A stretch of 64,000 nucleotides of DNA from Devosia sp. SD17-2 (GCF_029201565.1 NZ_CP104002.1:3117001-3181000), one strand, 5' to 3'. Shown: positions 51,105 through 60,533, numbered from the stretch's first letter. Notes: generated by a model not told the origin, from the sequence alone. Numbers and translations: made by a program.

Positions 51105-51974
51105 ATGCTCGCCCTGCCCGCCCAGCTTCCGCGCCATCTTGTCGAGAGCGCCGTTCTCAATGCCCTGGCTGAAGATCTGGGCCAGGCCGGTGACCTGACC
51201 AGCCAGGCGGTGCTGGCGCCCGATGCCTGGGCGGTGGCGAGCCTCTCGGCCCGCGAGATGGGGATCATTGCTGGTCTCGATCTGGCGGCAGCGGCGTTTC
51301 GGCTGGTCGGCGACGGGATCAGCTTTGAGCCGCAGCTCAGCGATGGGGATCGCGTGGAAGTCGGCGGCGTCGTGGCACTGGTGTCGGGCCCTGCCCGGCT
51401 GGTGATGTCGGCGGAGCGCGTGGCGCTCAATTTTGTCAATCATCTGAGCGGGATTGCCACGCTGACCCGGCGCTATGCGGACGAGGTCGCGGGGACCTCT
51501 GCAAAGATCTGTGACACGCGCAAGACCACTCCGGGGCTGCGGGCCTTCGAGAAATATGCCGTGCGCTGCGGCGGCGGAGCGAACCACCGCTATGCGCTCA
51601 ATGACGCCATCCTGATCAAGGATAATCACATTGCCGTCGCGGGCAGCGTCACCGCAGCCTACAAGGCGGCGGAAGCCTTTGCCGGTCATCTTGTCGCCAT
51701 CGAAATCGAAGTGCAGACCCTTGCGGAGCTGGAGGAAGCACTGGCGGCCGGGGCAAGCATCGTGATGCTCGACAATATGGACAATGATCTGCTGCGGCAG
51801 GCGGTAGCGATTAACGCCGGGCGGGCGAAGCTCGAGGCTTCGGGTGGGGTGAAGCTCGACCGGGTGCGTTCGATTGCCGAGACCGGCGTCGACTATATTT
51901 CCACCAGCCAGATCACCATGGGGTCGAAGCCCCTCGACCTCGGTCTCGACGTAACCATTGGCGGTGGCGAATGA
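51105..51974 (+). CDS. nadC: Quinolinate phosphoribosyltransferase (NadC)
   Basis: 289 residues. Family motifs are LAEDLGQAGDLTSQAVLAPD, then NFVNHLSGIATLTRRY, KICDTRKTTPGLRAFEKYAV and RCGGGANHRYALNDAILIKD, with the Arg and Lys residues that bind quinolinate and PRPP. It makes nicotinate mononucleotide in de novo NAD synthesis. nadA and nadB are not in the window. The stop overlaps the cysQ start by four bases (ATGA). Confidence 0.95.
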   Translation: MLALPAQLPRHLVESAVLNALAEDLGQAGDLTSQAVLAPDAWAVASLSAREMGIIAGLDLAAAAFRLVGDGISFEPQLSDGDRVEVGGVVALVSGPARLVMSAERVALNFVNHLSGIATLTRRYADEVAGTSAKICDTRKTTPGLRAFEKYAVRCGGGANHRYALNDAILIKDNHIAVAGSVTAAYKAAEAFAGHLVAIEIEVQTLAELEEALAAGASIVMLDNMDNDLLRQAVAINAGRAKLEASGGVKLDRVRSIAETGVDYISTSQITMGSKPLDLGLDVTIGGGE

Positions 51975-52798
51975 GCGTTTCGCCCAGTCTGGCGACCCGT
52001 TCGCTGACCGAGATTGCCGTTGAGGCCGCCATTGCAGCGGCAGAAGTGATCATGGCGGTCTACGCCCGCCCGATCCATGCCGTGGCGAAATCGGACGGAT
52101 CGCCGGTGACCGAAGCCGATGCGGCGGCCGAAGCGATCATCATCGAACATCTGGCGCCGACCGGCCTGCCGATCCTGGGCGAAGAAAGCGTGGCGGCTGG
52201 GATCATACCGGTTCTGGGCGAGCGCTATTTCGTGGTCGATCCGCTGGATGGGACCAAGGAATTCATCAAGCGGAACGGCGAGTTCACGGTCAATATCGGG
52301 CTGATCGAACATGGCACGCCGGTGATGGGCGTGGTGCTGGCGCCGGTGACGGGCGAGCTATTCGTTGGCGACCGGGACGGCGCCTGGTCGGGTGTTATCC
52401 GCAACGGCGTGCTGCAGGAGCGGCAGACGATCGAAGTGGGCTCGCGGGCGCGGTTGCGGATTGTCGCCAGCCGTTCGCATGGGCACGAGGCGCTGGACCA
52501 GCTTTGCCGCACGCTCGATGTCGAGGCGGATGTGTCGGTCGGCTCGTCGCTGAAGTTCTGCCTTCTCGCGCGTGGAGACGCACAGCTTTACCCGCGCTTT
52601 ACGCCAACTTGCGAATGGGACACCGCGGCGGGCCAGGCAGTGCTAGAAGCTGCAGGGGGAAGCGTTGTGACGCTGGATGGCCAGCCGATGCGCTATGGCA
52701 AGCACGAGCTGGGATTTCTCAATCCCTATTTCGTGGCGGCGAACAGCATGACGCTGGCGCAGCGAGCCGCAGAAGAGATGCGCAGCCTTTTGGGATGA
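51971..52798 (+). CDS. cysQ: 3'(2'),5'-bisphosphate nucleotidase (CysQ)
   Basis: 275 residues of the inositol-monophosphatase fold. Metal-site motifs are LPILGEESVAAG, VVDPLDGTKEFIKRNGEFTV and CEWDTAAGQAVLEAAGG. D-P-L-D-G-T-K-E-F is the CysQ signature. It removes the 3'-phosphate from PAP made during sulfate assimilation. Translational coupling to nadC is suggested by the ATGA overlap; the metabolic link between them is not obvious. Confidence 0.93.
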   Translation: MSVSPSLATRSLTEIAVEAAIAAAEVIMAVYARPIHAVAKSDGSPVTEADAAAEAIIIEHLAPTGLPILGEESVAAGIIPVLGERYFVVDPLDGTKEFIKRNGEFTVNIGLIEHGTPVMGVVLAPVTGELFVGDRDGAWSGVIRNGVLQERQTIEVGSRARLRIVASRSHGHEALDQLCRTLDVEADVSVGSSLKFCLLARGDAQLYPRFTPTCEWDTAAGQAVLEAAGGSVVTLDGQPMRYGKHELGFLNPYFVAANSMTLAQRAAEEMRSLLG

Positions 52799-52868
52799 GG
52801 CATGCACGCCGCGCTTAACTGATCTGCAAACACGTTTTCGGGCCCCCGCTTGCGTCCGTGTCGGCCGG

Positions 52869-52891
52869 GATATATAGCCCGAGCATATATC
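52869..52891 (+). promoter_or_regulatory. Inverted repeat before the PadR gene, possible operator
   Basis: GATATAT, nine bases, ATATATC: a perfect 7+7 inverted repeat 26 bp before the PadR start. PadR-type repressors commonly bind AT-rich palindromes in their own promoters. Confidence 0.5.
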
Positions 52892-52917
52892 GAACCGAAA
52901 TATGCCGGGACGTGCCA

Positions 52918-53466
52918 ATGAATGTCAGGACGCTGTGCCTGTCGATCCTCTACGAGGGCGAGGCTACGGGATATGATATCCGCCGCCTGAGTGTGGACGG
53001 CGAGTTTGCCTATTTCGTCGAAGCCAGCTTCGGCTCGATCTACCCTGCCCTGGCCAAGCTGGAGCAGGAAGGGCTGGTGACCAGCCGCACCGTGCCGCAG
53101 CCGGGAAAGCCGGCGCGCAAGATCTACTCCATTACCGATGCGGGTCGCGCAGAGTTTGCCGAAGAGCTGCTGGGGCCGCTTGGCGACGACGTCTACCGCA
53201 GCCCGTTCCTGCTTCTGGCCCGGTTCGCGCGGATTTTACCGAAAGAACTCGTCGAGCAACGCGCAAATGAACATTTAAAGCGTCTGAGCGAGAGCCGACA
53301 GAAGCTTGACGACGTATCAACTAACGACGGCTGCACAGCTGCAGACCGCTGGGTGATCAACTACGGACGCAGTGTATTGGACGTTGCGGAGACCTATCTG
53401 CGCACCCATATGCACGAACTAACTGAACTTGCGAAGGCCGATCCCCGTAAGGACGCGGCGGAATAG
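52918..53466 (+). CDS. PadR-family transcriptional regulator of the efflux operon
   Basis: 182 residues. The winged-helix PadR domain covers residues 1-80 (MNVRTLCLSILYEGEATGYD, then FGSIYPALAKLEQEGLVTSR, with the beta-wing KPARKIYSITDAGRAEF). A C-terminal helical domain of about 100 residues follows. The likely start is ATG 52918; the frame runs further upstream through the palindrome. It stands 15 bp before the adaptor gene of an RND pump and is presumably its repressor, released by the pump's substrates. Confidence 0.9.
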   Translation: MNVRTLCLSILYEGEATGYDIRRLSVDGEFAYFVEASFGSIYPALAKLEQEGLVTSRTVPQPGKPARKIYSITDAGRAEFAEELLGPLGDDVYRSPFLLLARFARILPKELVEQRANEHLKRLSESRQKLDDVSTNDGCTAADRWVINYGRSVLDVAETYLRTHMHELTELAKADPRKDAAE

Positions 53467-53481
53467 AGGGGCGACTACTCG

Positions 53482-54747
53482 ATGCGTGCACTGTTTTCTT
53501 ACGGCCTGGCCTTCCTGATCCTGTTGGGCGCGGGCGCGTGGCTCGCGACCGGGACGCTCGTCATCGGCGGAAACGGCCCGGGGAACGGCGAAAAGCCCAT
53601 CATCTCGGTCATCGAAGGTGAAGAGCACGGGCCCCTCCACAATGCGCTGGCCGATGCCGGCGTTCTGGCCGAGCACCCCGAACCGGCAACCGATCCGCGC
53701 CTGTCGATCGCCGAGCGCAATGCCGAAGCCTCCGGTGTGAATGCGACGCTGCCCAATGTGCGCGTGCAGATGTTCACCGCCCAGCCGATGCCGCTCGAAG
53801 TTCCGCTGCGCGGCCGCACCCAGGCCAAGGCGGCGGTGACCGCCGTCGCCGAAACCGCCGGCACGGTCGACGTGGTGCATGTCACCAAGGGACAGCGCGT
53901 CGAAGTCGGCGATCAATTGTGCACGCTCGATCAGGGCACGCGCGCCGCCGCCGTCTCTCAGGCCGAAGCCGGTCTGGCACAGGCCGAGGCGGGTCTGGCT
54001 CAGGCACAGCTCAACTATGACACCAATGTCGACCTGCGCTCGCGCGGCGTCGCCGCGGCCAATACGGCCAATGCGGTGGAAGTGGCCCTTAGCGGGGCCA
54101 AGGCAGCCGTTTCCTCGGCACAGGCCGGGCTCGACAATGCAAGGGCGGAACTTGCCCGCACGGAAATCCGCGCCAAGGTGCCGGGGCTCGTGCAGGATCC
54201 GCTGGCGCTCGCCGGTTCGATGCTGGCGGCAGGCAGCCCCTGCGCCACGATTATCCAGCTCGACCCGATCGTCTTTGCCGGCATGGTGCCCGAAGCCCAT
54301 ATCGGCCTCGCCCGGCTCGGGCTCGACGCCACCATCAAGACGGTGACGGGCCAGACTGTCGAAGGCAAGGTGACCTATATCGCCTCGCGCGCCGACAATG
54401 CCACCCGCGCCTTCCCGGTCGAAATCGAACTGCCGAACGCCGACTTCGCCATCCGCGACGGCGTGACGGCGGAAGCCGTCGTCAATCTGGGAACTGCGCC
54501 TGGGCACCTGCTGCCGCAATCGACCCTGACGCTGGACGATGACGGGAAGCTGGGCGTGCGCACCGTCGAGGACGGCGTCGTGGCCTTCTATCCCGTGACT
54601 ATCGTCAGCGACACCCGTCAGGGCGTCTGGGTGACCGGCCTGCCGGTGATCGCCAACGTGATCACCGTTGGACAGGAAAGTGTGACCGCCGGACAGGCCG
54701 TGAAGGCCAGCCCGGCTGACGTGCCGGCCCAAGCGCAAGCCAGCTGA
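53482..54747 (+). CDS. RND efflux membrane-fusion (adaptor) protein
   Basis: 421 residues. The N-terminal membrane anchor is LFSYGLAFLILLGAGAWLAT, followed by an unusual ~70-residue acidic spacer. The adaptor core begins near residue 95 (VQMFTAQPMPLEVPLRGRTQ). The lipoyl half-motif is TAGTVDVVHVTKGQRVEVGD, a short coiled-coil hairpin has AEAGLAQAEAGLAQAQLNYD, and then come beta-barrel and membrane-proximal domains. It links the inner-membrane pump to an outer-membrane channel, which is not encoded here. The ATG is 11 bp from the pump gene at the other end. Confidence 0.9.
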   Translation: MRALFSYGLAFLILLGAGAWLATGTLVIGGNGPGNGEKPIISVIEGEEHGPLHNALADAGVLAEHPEPATDPRLSIAERNAEASGVNATLPNVRVQMFTAQPMPLEVPLRGRTQAKAAVTAVAETAGTVDVVHVTKGQRVEVGDQLCTLDQGTRAAAVSQAEAGLAQAEAGLAQAQLNYDTNVDLRSRGVAAANTANAVEVALSGAKAAVSSAQAGLDNARAELARTEIRAKVPGLVQDPLALAGSMLAAGSPCATIIQLDPIVFAGMVPEAHIGLARLGLDATIKTVTGQTVEGKVTYIASRADNATRAFPVEIELPNADFAIRDGVTAEAVVNLGTAPGHLLPQSTLTLDDDGKLGVRTVEDGVVAFYPVTIVSDTRQGVWVTGLPVIANVITVGQESVTAGQAVKASPADVPAQAQAS

Positions 54748-54758
54748 GGACAGCTCAC

Positions 54759-57700
54759 ATGCTCGACTTCATCGAGAAAATCCTGAGAATGCCGCGCGTG
54801 GTGCTCACGGTCATGGCCGTGGTGCTGGTGGCGGGCACGAGCGCCTATCTCTCCATGCCCAAGGAGAGCTTTCCGGCCATCGACGTTCCCTATCTCTACG
54901 TCTCGATAAACCAGACGGGCGTGTCGCCGCGCGACGCGGAGAACCTCCTCGTCAAGCCGGCTGAAGAAGAGTTGGCCAATCTGCCGGGGCTGCAGAACAT
55001 CAGCTCCACCGCGACCACTGGGCACGGCTCGGTGTTCCTCGAATTCGATATCAATACCGACAAGGATCAGGCGCTGGCGGATACCCGCGCCAAGATGGAT
55101 GCCATCAAGGCCAAGCTGCCCGATGACGCCAATGATCCGACCGTCAATGAAATCGACATTGTCGGCCAGCCGATCATTTCCGTGGCCGTCTATGGCACGG
55201 CGCCGGAAAAGGAACTGGTGCGCCGGGCCGAGATGCTGCAGGACGCGCTCGAGGGCATTCCCGAGGTGCGCGAAGCCAAGCTTTCGGGCGCCCGCAAGGA
55301 GCAGCTCGAAGTGCGGATCGACCTCTTGCGGCTCGAAGCCTATGGGCTGACCGCCGGGCAGCTGTTCGACGCGCTCAGCCGCAACAACATGGTGGTCCCG
55401 GGCGGTACGCTCAACACCGGACAGGGCTCGTTCAACATTGAAGTACCGGGGCTGATCACCACGGCCGAGGACGTCTACAGCCTGCCGATCAAGACCGACG
55501 GAAATACCGTTGTGACCTTCGGCGATGTGGCGACCATTACCCGGACGCTGGCGGACGCAACCGAATATACCCAGGTCAATGGCTCGCCAGCCCTGATCCT
55601 TGGCATTTCCAAGAAGCTGGGCACCAATATCATCGATGTGTCGGACAAGGTCCGCGCAGTGACGGCGGAGGCCGCCAAGGACTGGCCAGGCGGGGTGAGC
55701 TACAGCTTCTTCCTCGACCAGGCCGAGACCACGACAAGCCTCTTCCGTTCGCTTGAGGCGGCAGTGCTGACCGCTGTGGCGCTGGTGCTGGTCACCTGTA
55801 TCGCCACCCTTGGCCTGCGCCCTGCCCTGATGATCGGGCTCTCCATCCCGCTGTCGTTCATGATGGCGTTCCTCGTGGCCGAAATGCTGGGCATGACCAT
55901 CAACATGATGGTGATGTTCGGGCTCGTGATCGCAGTGGGGGTGCTGGTGGACGACCCCGTTGTGGTGGTCGAATATGCCGAGCGAAAGCTGCAGGAGGGC
56001 GTTTCCAAGAAGGAGGCGTTTATCCTGGCGGTGCGGAAAATGTTCGTGCCGGTGCTGGGTGCGACGGCGACGACGCTGGGCGCCTTCGTGCCGCTGCTGT
56101 TCTGGCCGGGCATCATCGGCAAGTTCATGAGCTATCTGCCGACGATTGTGATCATCGTCATGATCGCCTCGCTGGTTTCGGCCCTGATCTTCATGCCGGT
56201 GATCGGCGCGGTGATCGCCTCGACCCATGTGGACGAGAAGGAAAAGGAAAAAGCCGACATCGTCATGTATCCCGATAAGTTCGACCCCAAAAAGGTCAGC
56301 GGGATCACCGGCGTCTATGTGCGCACGATGGAGCATCTGCTGCATTGGCCATTGCCGACGCTGGCGGTGGGGTTCGGGATTATCGCCACGATTTTCGTGA
56401 CCTATGCGATGAACCCGACGGGCACCGAGGCGTTTCCGGCGTCGGAGCCGGAATATGCGACAGTGGCAGTGGTCGGACAGGGCAATTTTTCGCCCCAGGA
56501 AGTCCGCTCCATGTTGATCGAGGTCGAACAGGAGCTGCTTGAAGTCCGCGGCATCCAGGACGTGATCATGCAGTTCGGCACGACCGGCGCATTCGGCACC
56601 ATGCCGCCCGATACAATCGGCAATTTCCAGCTGCAGCTGGTGAACTGGAACAATCGCGTTCCGGCCGAAAAGATTTTTGGCGATATCCGCCAGCGGGTCA
56701 GCCAGTTTGCCGGGCTCGATATTCAGGTGATCGCGGCCGAGAACGGGCCGCCGGCGGGCAAGGACATCAATCTGCGCGTCGAGAGCAGCAATTACGATGA
56801 CCTCGTGCCGACCGTGACCGCCATCCGCGACCATCTGGCCAGCTGGCCGGAAGTGGTGGATCTCGAGGACGGACGCCCCTCCCCCGGTATCGACTGGCAG
56901 ATCACCGTGGACCGGCCGGAAGCGGGCAAATATGGCATCGGCGTGCGCGAACTCGTGCCCTATGTGCAGCTGATCACCTCCGGCGTGAAGCTGGGAACAT
57001 ACCGCGATGCGGAAACCGGCGACGAGCTCGATATCCGTGTGCGCCTGCCGCAGGAAGAGCGCACATTCGACGCGCTCGACTCTATGCGGATCGCTACTGC
57101 CCAGGGCATGATCCCGGTGTCCAATTTCATCGATCGGACCCCTGTGCCCAAGGTCGCCAATATCCAGCGCCGCAACCAGGTCTATGCGATGAATGTCGCC
57201 GCAGGCCTTACCAATCTACCCGACGGCGTTTATGCCGCCGACAAGGTGCAGGAGCTGCAGAGCTGGATCAGCGCCCAGAACTTCCCGGATCGGGTGAGCG
57301 TCGCCTTTGGCGGTGCGGAAGAACAAATGGGCGACGCAAACGCCTTCATCGTCCAGGCTTTTGGCATGGCGATGGCGCTGATCTTCTTCATCCTGCTGCT
57401 TGAGTACAACAGCTTCTACCAGGTGATGGTGACCCTCTCGACGGTGATCATGTCGGTGGCGGGTGTCTTGCTCGGAATGCTGGCGACGGGAATGAGCTTC
57501 TCGGCGATCATGACCGGGCTCGGGATCGTGGCGCTGGCGGGCATTGTGGTGAAGAACGGCATCGTGCTGATCGACACCTACAATGACTACAATCGCCACC
57601 AGGCGGTGGAGCCGGTGAAGGCCATGTTGCTGACCGTGAGCCAGCGCGTGCGCCCGGTGTTGCTGACGGCGTTCCTTACGGCGCTGGGCGTGATCCCGAT

Positions 57701-58100
57701 GTGGGCGAACATAGAGTTCGACTTCATCCGCCGCGAGATCGTCATCGGCGGGCTGGCCGGATCATGGTTCATCCATCTCTCGGCGGCGCTGGTTTCGGGG
57801 CTCTTCTTCTCTACCGCGCTGACGCTTGTGATGGTGCCGGTGATGGTGACGGCGCCGAGCGTGATGTGGAAGCAGATCAAGGGCGTCGGCGCCTGGCTCA
57901 GCAGCATTGGGCACTCCATCGCCTCGCCGTTCCGTCCGAAGGCGGCAGTCGCGGCTCCAGCCGGATTTGACGGCATGGCCGTGGAAATTCCTGACGATGT
58001 GGACGGCGCCAAGCGCTTCATCGTCTCCAAGGATGCCGGGCTGGTAGAGCATGACACCAATGGTGTCACGATTGTCAGTCGCCGGGACGCTGCCGAATAG
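54759..58100 (+). CDS. RND-family efflux transporter, inner-membrane pump
   Basis: 1,113 residues, 12 helices in the usual 1+5 and 1+5 layout with two large periplasmic loops. Marks include the N-terminal FIEKILRMPRVVLTVMAVVL and the proton-relay Asp pair in VGVLVDDPVVVVEYAERKLQ (helix 4). The second-half helix set contains LLEYNSFYQVMVTLSTVIMS and GIVVKNGIVLIDTYNDYNRH. An extra cytosolic tail of about 80 residues follows the last helix. It expels drugs or other hydrophobic compounds using the proton gradient. Its type resembles HAE-1/MdtB-like pumps. It is the last gene of the operon. Confidence 0.93.
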   Translation: MLDFIEKILRMPRVVLTVMAVVLVAGTSAYLSMPKESFPAIDVPYLYVSINQTGVSPRDAENLLVKPAEEELANLPGLQNISSTATTGHGSVFLEFDINTDKDQALADTRAKMDAIKAKLPDDANDPTVNEIDIVGQPIISVAVYGTAPEKELVRRAEMLQDALEGIPEVREAKLSGARKEQLEVRIDLLRLEAYGLTAGQLFDALSRNNMVVPGGTLNTGQGSFNIEVPGLITTAEDVYSLPIKTDGNTVVTFGDVATITRTLADATEYTQVNGSPALILGISKKLGTNIIDVSDKVRAVTAEAAKDWPGGVSYSFFLDQAETTTSLFRSLEAAVLTAVALVLVTCIATLGLRPALMIGLSIPLSFMMAFLVAEMLGMTINMMVMFGLVIAVGVLVDDPVVVVEYAERKLQEGVSKKEAFILAVRKMFVPVLGATATTLGAFVPLLFWPGIIGKFMSYLPTIVIIVMIASLVSALIFMPVIGAVIASTHVDEKEKEKADIVMYPDKFDPKKVSGITGVYVRTMEHLLHWPLPTLAVGFGIIATIFVTYAMNPTGTEAFPASEPEYATVAVVGQGNFSPQEVRSMLIEVEQELLEVRGIQDVIMQFGTTGAFGTMPPDTIGNFQLQLVNWNNRVPAEKIFGDIRQRVSQFAGLDIQVIAAENGPPAGKDINLRVESSNYDDLVPTVTAIRDHLASWPEVVDLEDGRPSPGIDWQITVDRPEAGKYGIGVRELVPYVQLITSGVKLGTYRDAETGDELDIRVRLPQEERTFDALDSMRIATAQGMIPVSNFIDRTPVPKVANIQRRNQVYAMNVAAGLTNLPDGVYAADKVQELQSWISAQNFPDRVSVAFGGAEEQMGDANAFIVQAFGMAMALIFFILLLEYNSFYQVMVTLSTVIMSVAGVLLGMLATGMSFSAIMTGLGIVALAGIVVKNGIVLIDTYNDYNRHQAVEPVKAMLLTVSQRVRPVLLTAFLTALGVIPMWANIEFDFIRREIVIGGLAGSWFIHLSAALVSGLFFSTALTLVMVPVMVTAPSVMWKQIKGVGAWLSSIGHSIASPFRPKAAVAAPAGFDGMAVEIPDDVDGAKRFIVSKDAGLVEHDTNGVTIVSRRDAAE

Positions 58101-58125
58101 GTCGGTCAACAAACCAAAAATAAGA

Positions 58126-58151
58126 GGCCCGCAGCGATGCGGGCCTTTTTT
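58126..58151 (+). terminator. Rho-independent terminator of the efflux operon
   Basis: GGCCCGCA, loop GCGA, TGCGGGCC, then six T. A strong 8-bp stem 25 bp after the stop codon. Confidence 0.9.
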
Positions 58152-58190
58152 CGTGTCAGATGGTAGGCGCTGACGAGGTCGTAGCTCTCT

Positions 58191-58229
58191 GCCCCCCTCT
58201 CGGCCTCCCCCTGTCAGGGGGAGGAGAAG
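58191..58229. repeat. Dispersed palindromic repeat, copy F
   Basis: GCCCCCCTCTCGG, then CCTCCCCCTGTCAGGGGGAGG, and AGAAG. It lies between the efflux operon terminator and the convergent exporter gene. Confidence 0.75.
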
Positions 58230-58248
58230 AGGTGGATTGGATTGGGCG

Positions 58249-60144
58249 TTACTCGCCAGCAGGCGCGCCGCGTTTGACGAAGCCGTCGGGGTCTTCCTGG
58301 GTGCGGGCGAGGGCTTCTTCGGCCTCGGTGGCTTCGCGCTGACGGCTCCACATCTGGGCGTAGAGGCCTTCCTGGGCGAGGAGCGCGGCGTGGTTACCGC
58401 GTTCGGCGATCTGACCTTCGCGGAGCACGAGGATTTCATCGGCATTGACGACGGTGGAGAGCCGGTGGGCGATGACCACACTGGTGCGGTTGCGCGATAC
58501 GACGTCGAGGGCCGCCTGGATATCGCGCTCGGTCTTGGTGTCGAGAGCGGAAGTGGCCTCGTCAAGGATGAGGATCGACGGCGCCTTGAGGATGGTGCGG
58601 GCAATGGCCACGCGCTGCTTTTCACCGCCCGAAAGTTTCAGGCCACGCTCGCCGACGGGCGTATCATAGCCCTTGGGGAGCGAGGAGATGAAGTTGCCGA
58701 CCTGAGCCATGCGGGCCGCCTCTTCGACTTCAGCACGGCTGGCGCCGGGGCGGCCATATTCGATGTTGTAGCCGATGGTGTCGTTGAAGAGCACCGTATC
58801 CTGAGGGACCATGCCGATGGTCGAACGCAGGCTCTTCTGGGTGACGTCGCGCAGGTCCTGGCCATCAATGGTGATGCGGCCGCCAGTGACGTCGTAGAAG
58901 CGATAGAGGAGACGCGAAATGGTCGACTTGCCTGCCCCGGTGGGGCCGACGATGGCGACGGTCTTGCCGGCGGGCACCTCGAAGCTGACCCCCTTGAGGA
59001 TCGGACGGTCGGCGTCATAGTGGAAGGTGACGTCCTCGAAGCGCAGGGTCGGACCGGTTACGGCCAGCGGCTTGGCATCCGGCTTGTCGGTGATTTCCGG
59101 GGCCTGATCGAGCAGCTTGAACATCTCCTCGATGTCGGTGAGGCCCTGGCGCAGCTCGCGATAGACGAAGCCGATGAAATTGAGCGGGCGGTAGACCTGC
59201 ATGAGGAAGGTGTTGAGCAGGACGAAGTCGCCCAGCGTCAGCGTGCCATCCATGACGCCCATGATGGCCATAATGGAGATGGCGAGGAAGCCGGCATAGA
59301 AGATGACCGCCTGGCCGAAGTTGAGGAAACCCAGCGACGTCCAGATGCGGATGGCGGAGCGCTCATAACCGGCCATGGACCGATCGAAGCGCTCGGCTTC
59401 CATCTGCTCATTGGCGAAATACTTCACCGTCTCGTAGTTGAGCAGGCTGTCGATGGCCTTGCCGTTGGCGTCGGTGTCGCTCTCGTTCATCTGGCGGCGG
59501 ATGGTGATGCGCCAGTTGGAGGCCTTGATGGTGAAATAGAGATAGCCCCAGATCATCACCACCAGGACGCCGAGATAGCTCAGGCCAAACAGCCAGACAA
59601 AGACCACCGCCACGACGATGAATTCGACGATGGTGGGGGCAATGTTGAGGATGGCGAAGCGGACGACCGCTTCGATGCCCTTGGTGCCGCGCTCGATGAC
59701 ACGGCTCAACCCGCCGGTGCGGCGCGAGAGGTGGAAGCGCAGCGAGAGCGTATGCATGTGGTGGAAAGTCTGGAGGGCCAGCTTGCGGACGGCGTTCTGG
59801 CCGACACTGGCGAAGAGGACATCGCGCAATTGCTGGAAACCGGCATCGACGACATTGCCCAGCGCATAGGCGATGACCAGCACGATGGGAATGGCGAGGC
59901 CCAGCACCAGAGTATTGTCCGGCGCGCTGCCGTCGAGGCTGTCGATGATGCCCTTATAGGCGAAAGGAATGAGGGTGGTGGCGACCTTGCTCAGCAGCAG
60001 GGCACCAATGGCGAGGATGACGCGCAGGCGCAGATCAGGACGATCCGCCGGCCACATATAGGCCCAGAGATTGCGCACCGTCGCAAATACGGAACCTTCG
60101 TCCGCGCTAACGGACGGCTTCTTTTCAGTGGTGTCAGGGCGCAT
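58249..60144 (-). CDS. Atm1-type ABC exporter (half-transporter)
   Basis: 631 residues: an N-terminal cytosolic tail, six helices (about 45-330) and an ATPase domain (about 370-600). The loop YKGIIDSL, the matrix-side segment VIERGTKGIEAVVRFAILNI and NYETVKYFANEQMEAERFD are typical of Atm1/HMT1 exporters. The ATPase has Walker A VGPTGAGKSTISRLLYRFYD, signature LSGGEKQRVAIARTILKAPS and Walker B ILILDEATSALD. Bacterial Atm1 proteins export glutathione-bound metals or sulfur species. Its ATG overlaps the ArsR regulator's stop by one base, a link to metal sensing. Confidence 0.93.
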   Translation of the reverse strand: MRPDTTEKKPSVSADEGSVFATVRNLWAYMWPADRPDLRLRVILAIGALLLSKVATTLIPFAYKGIIDSLDGSAPDNTLVLGLAIPIVLVIAYALGNVVDAGFQQLRDVLFASVGQNAVRKLALQTFHHMHTLSLRFHLSRRTGGLSRVIERGTKGIEAVVRFAILNIAPTIVEFIVVAVVFVWLFGLSYLGVLVVMIWGYLYFTIKASNWRITIRRQMNESDTDANGKAIDSLLNYETVKYFANEQMEAERFDRSMAGYERSAIRIWTSLGFLNFGQAVIFYAGFLAISIMAIMGVMDGTLTLGDFVLLNTFLMQVYRPLNFIGFVYRELRQGLTDIEEMFKLLDQAPEITDKPDAKPLAVTGPTLRFEDVTFHYDADRPILKGVSFEVPAGKTVAIVGPTGAGKSTISRLLYRFYDVTGGRITIDGQDLRDVTQKSLRSTIGMVPQDTVLFNDTIGYNIEYGRPGASRAEVEEAARMAQVGNFISSLPKGYDTPVGERGLKLSGGEKQRVAIARTILKAPSILILDEATSALDTKTERDIQAALDVVSRNRTSVVIAHRLSTVVNADEILVLREGQIAERGNHAALLAQEGLYAQMWSRQREATEAEEALARTQEDPDGFVKRGAPAGE

Positions 60145-60461
60145 CAGGCCAGTTCCGTTTCCTGTGGGGTGGGGACAGGCGCAAGGCAGCCCAGAAGTCC
60201 CCCGAAGGCATCACCGACTTCAGACAGGCGATCCTGCCGGATGACGTAGCGATTGCGCGTACCGATTGGCTTGCGCTCGATCAACCCGGCATCGAGCAGG
60301 ACTTTAATGTGCTGGGACACGGTCGACTGGGCGAGCGGCAGGGATTCCGTGACATCGCCACAGCAGCAGTTTCCCTGCTGCGCAGAAAGGATGCGCAGAA
60401 TGTTGAGCCGGACCGGATGGCCCATGGCTCGCATGATCGTCGCTATGTCGTCGTCGCGCAT
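60144..60461 (-). CDS. ArsR-family metalloregulator
   Basis: 105 residues from ATG 60461 (an in-frame TTG lies four codons earlier). The winged helix has GHPVRLNILRILSAQQGNCC, then LPLAQSTVSQHIKVLLDAGL and RKPIGTRNRYVIR. Three adjacent cysteines, C32-C33-C34 in G-N-C-C-C-G-D, sit where ArsR/SmtB sensors carry their metal-binding ELCVCD-type motif, so thiophilic metal sensing is likely. It is coupled to the Atm1-type exporter gene and probably represses both. No strong Shine-Dalgarno site is seen, which fits a weakly expressed repressor. Confidence 0.88.
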   Translation of the reverse strand: MRDDDIATIMRAMGHPVRLNILRILSAQQGNCCCGDVTESLPLAQSTVSQHIKVLLDAGLIERKPIGTRNRYVIRQDRLSEVGDAFGGLLGCLAPVPTPQETELA

Positions 60462-60533
60462 GGGCCAGAACAAATGATCGGTGAATTGCGATGAACATGG
60501 TGAGGAACGGTGCCGAGGTCAATCCCCCAGACG

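Noticed and set aside
54618-56834. A 738-codon minus-strand frame opposite the RND adaptor and pump
   Set aside because: Same antisense codon-bias effect; His/Arg/Asp-rich with no recognisable domain.
58237-60249. A 670-codon plus-strand frame opposite the Atm1-type exporter
   Set aside because: Shadow of the exporter gene, whose ABC motifs are complete on the minus strand.
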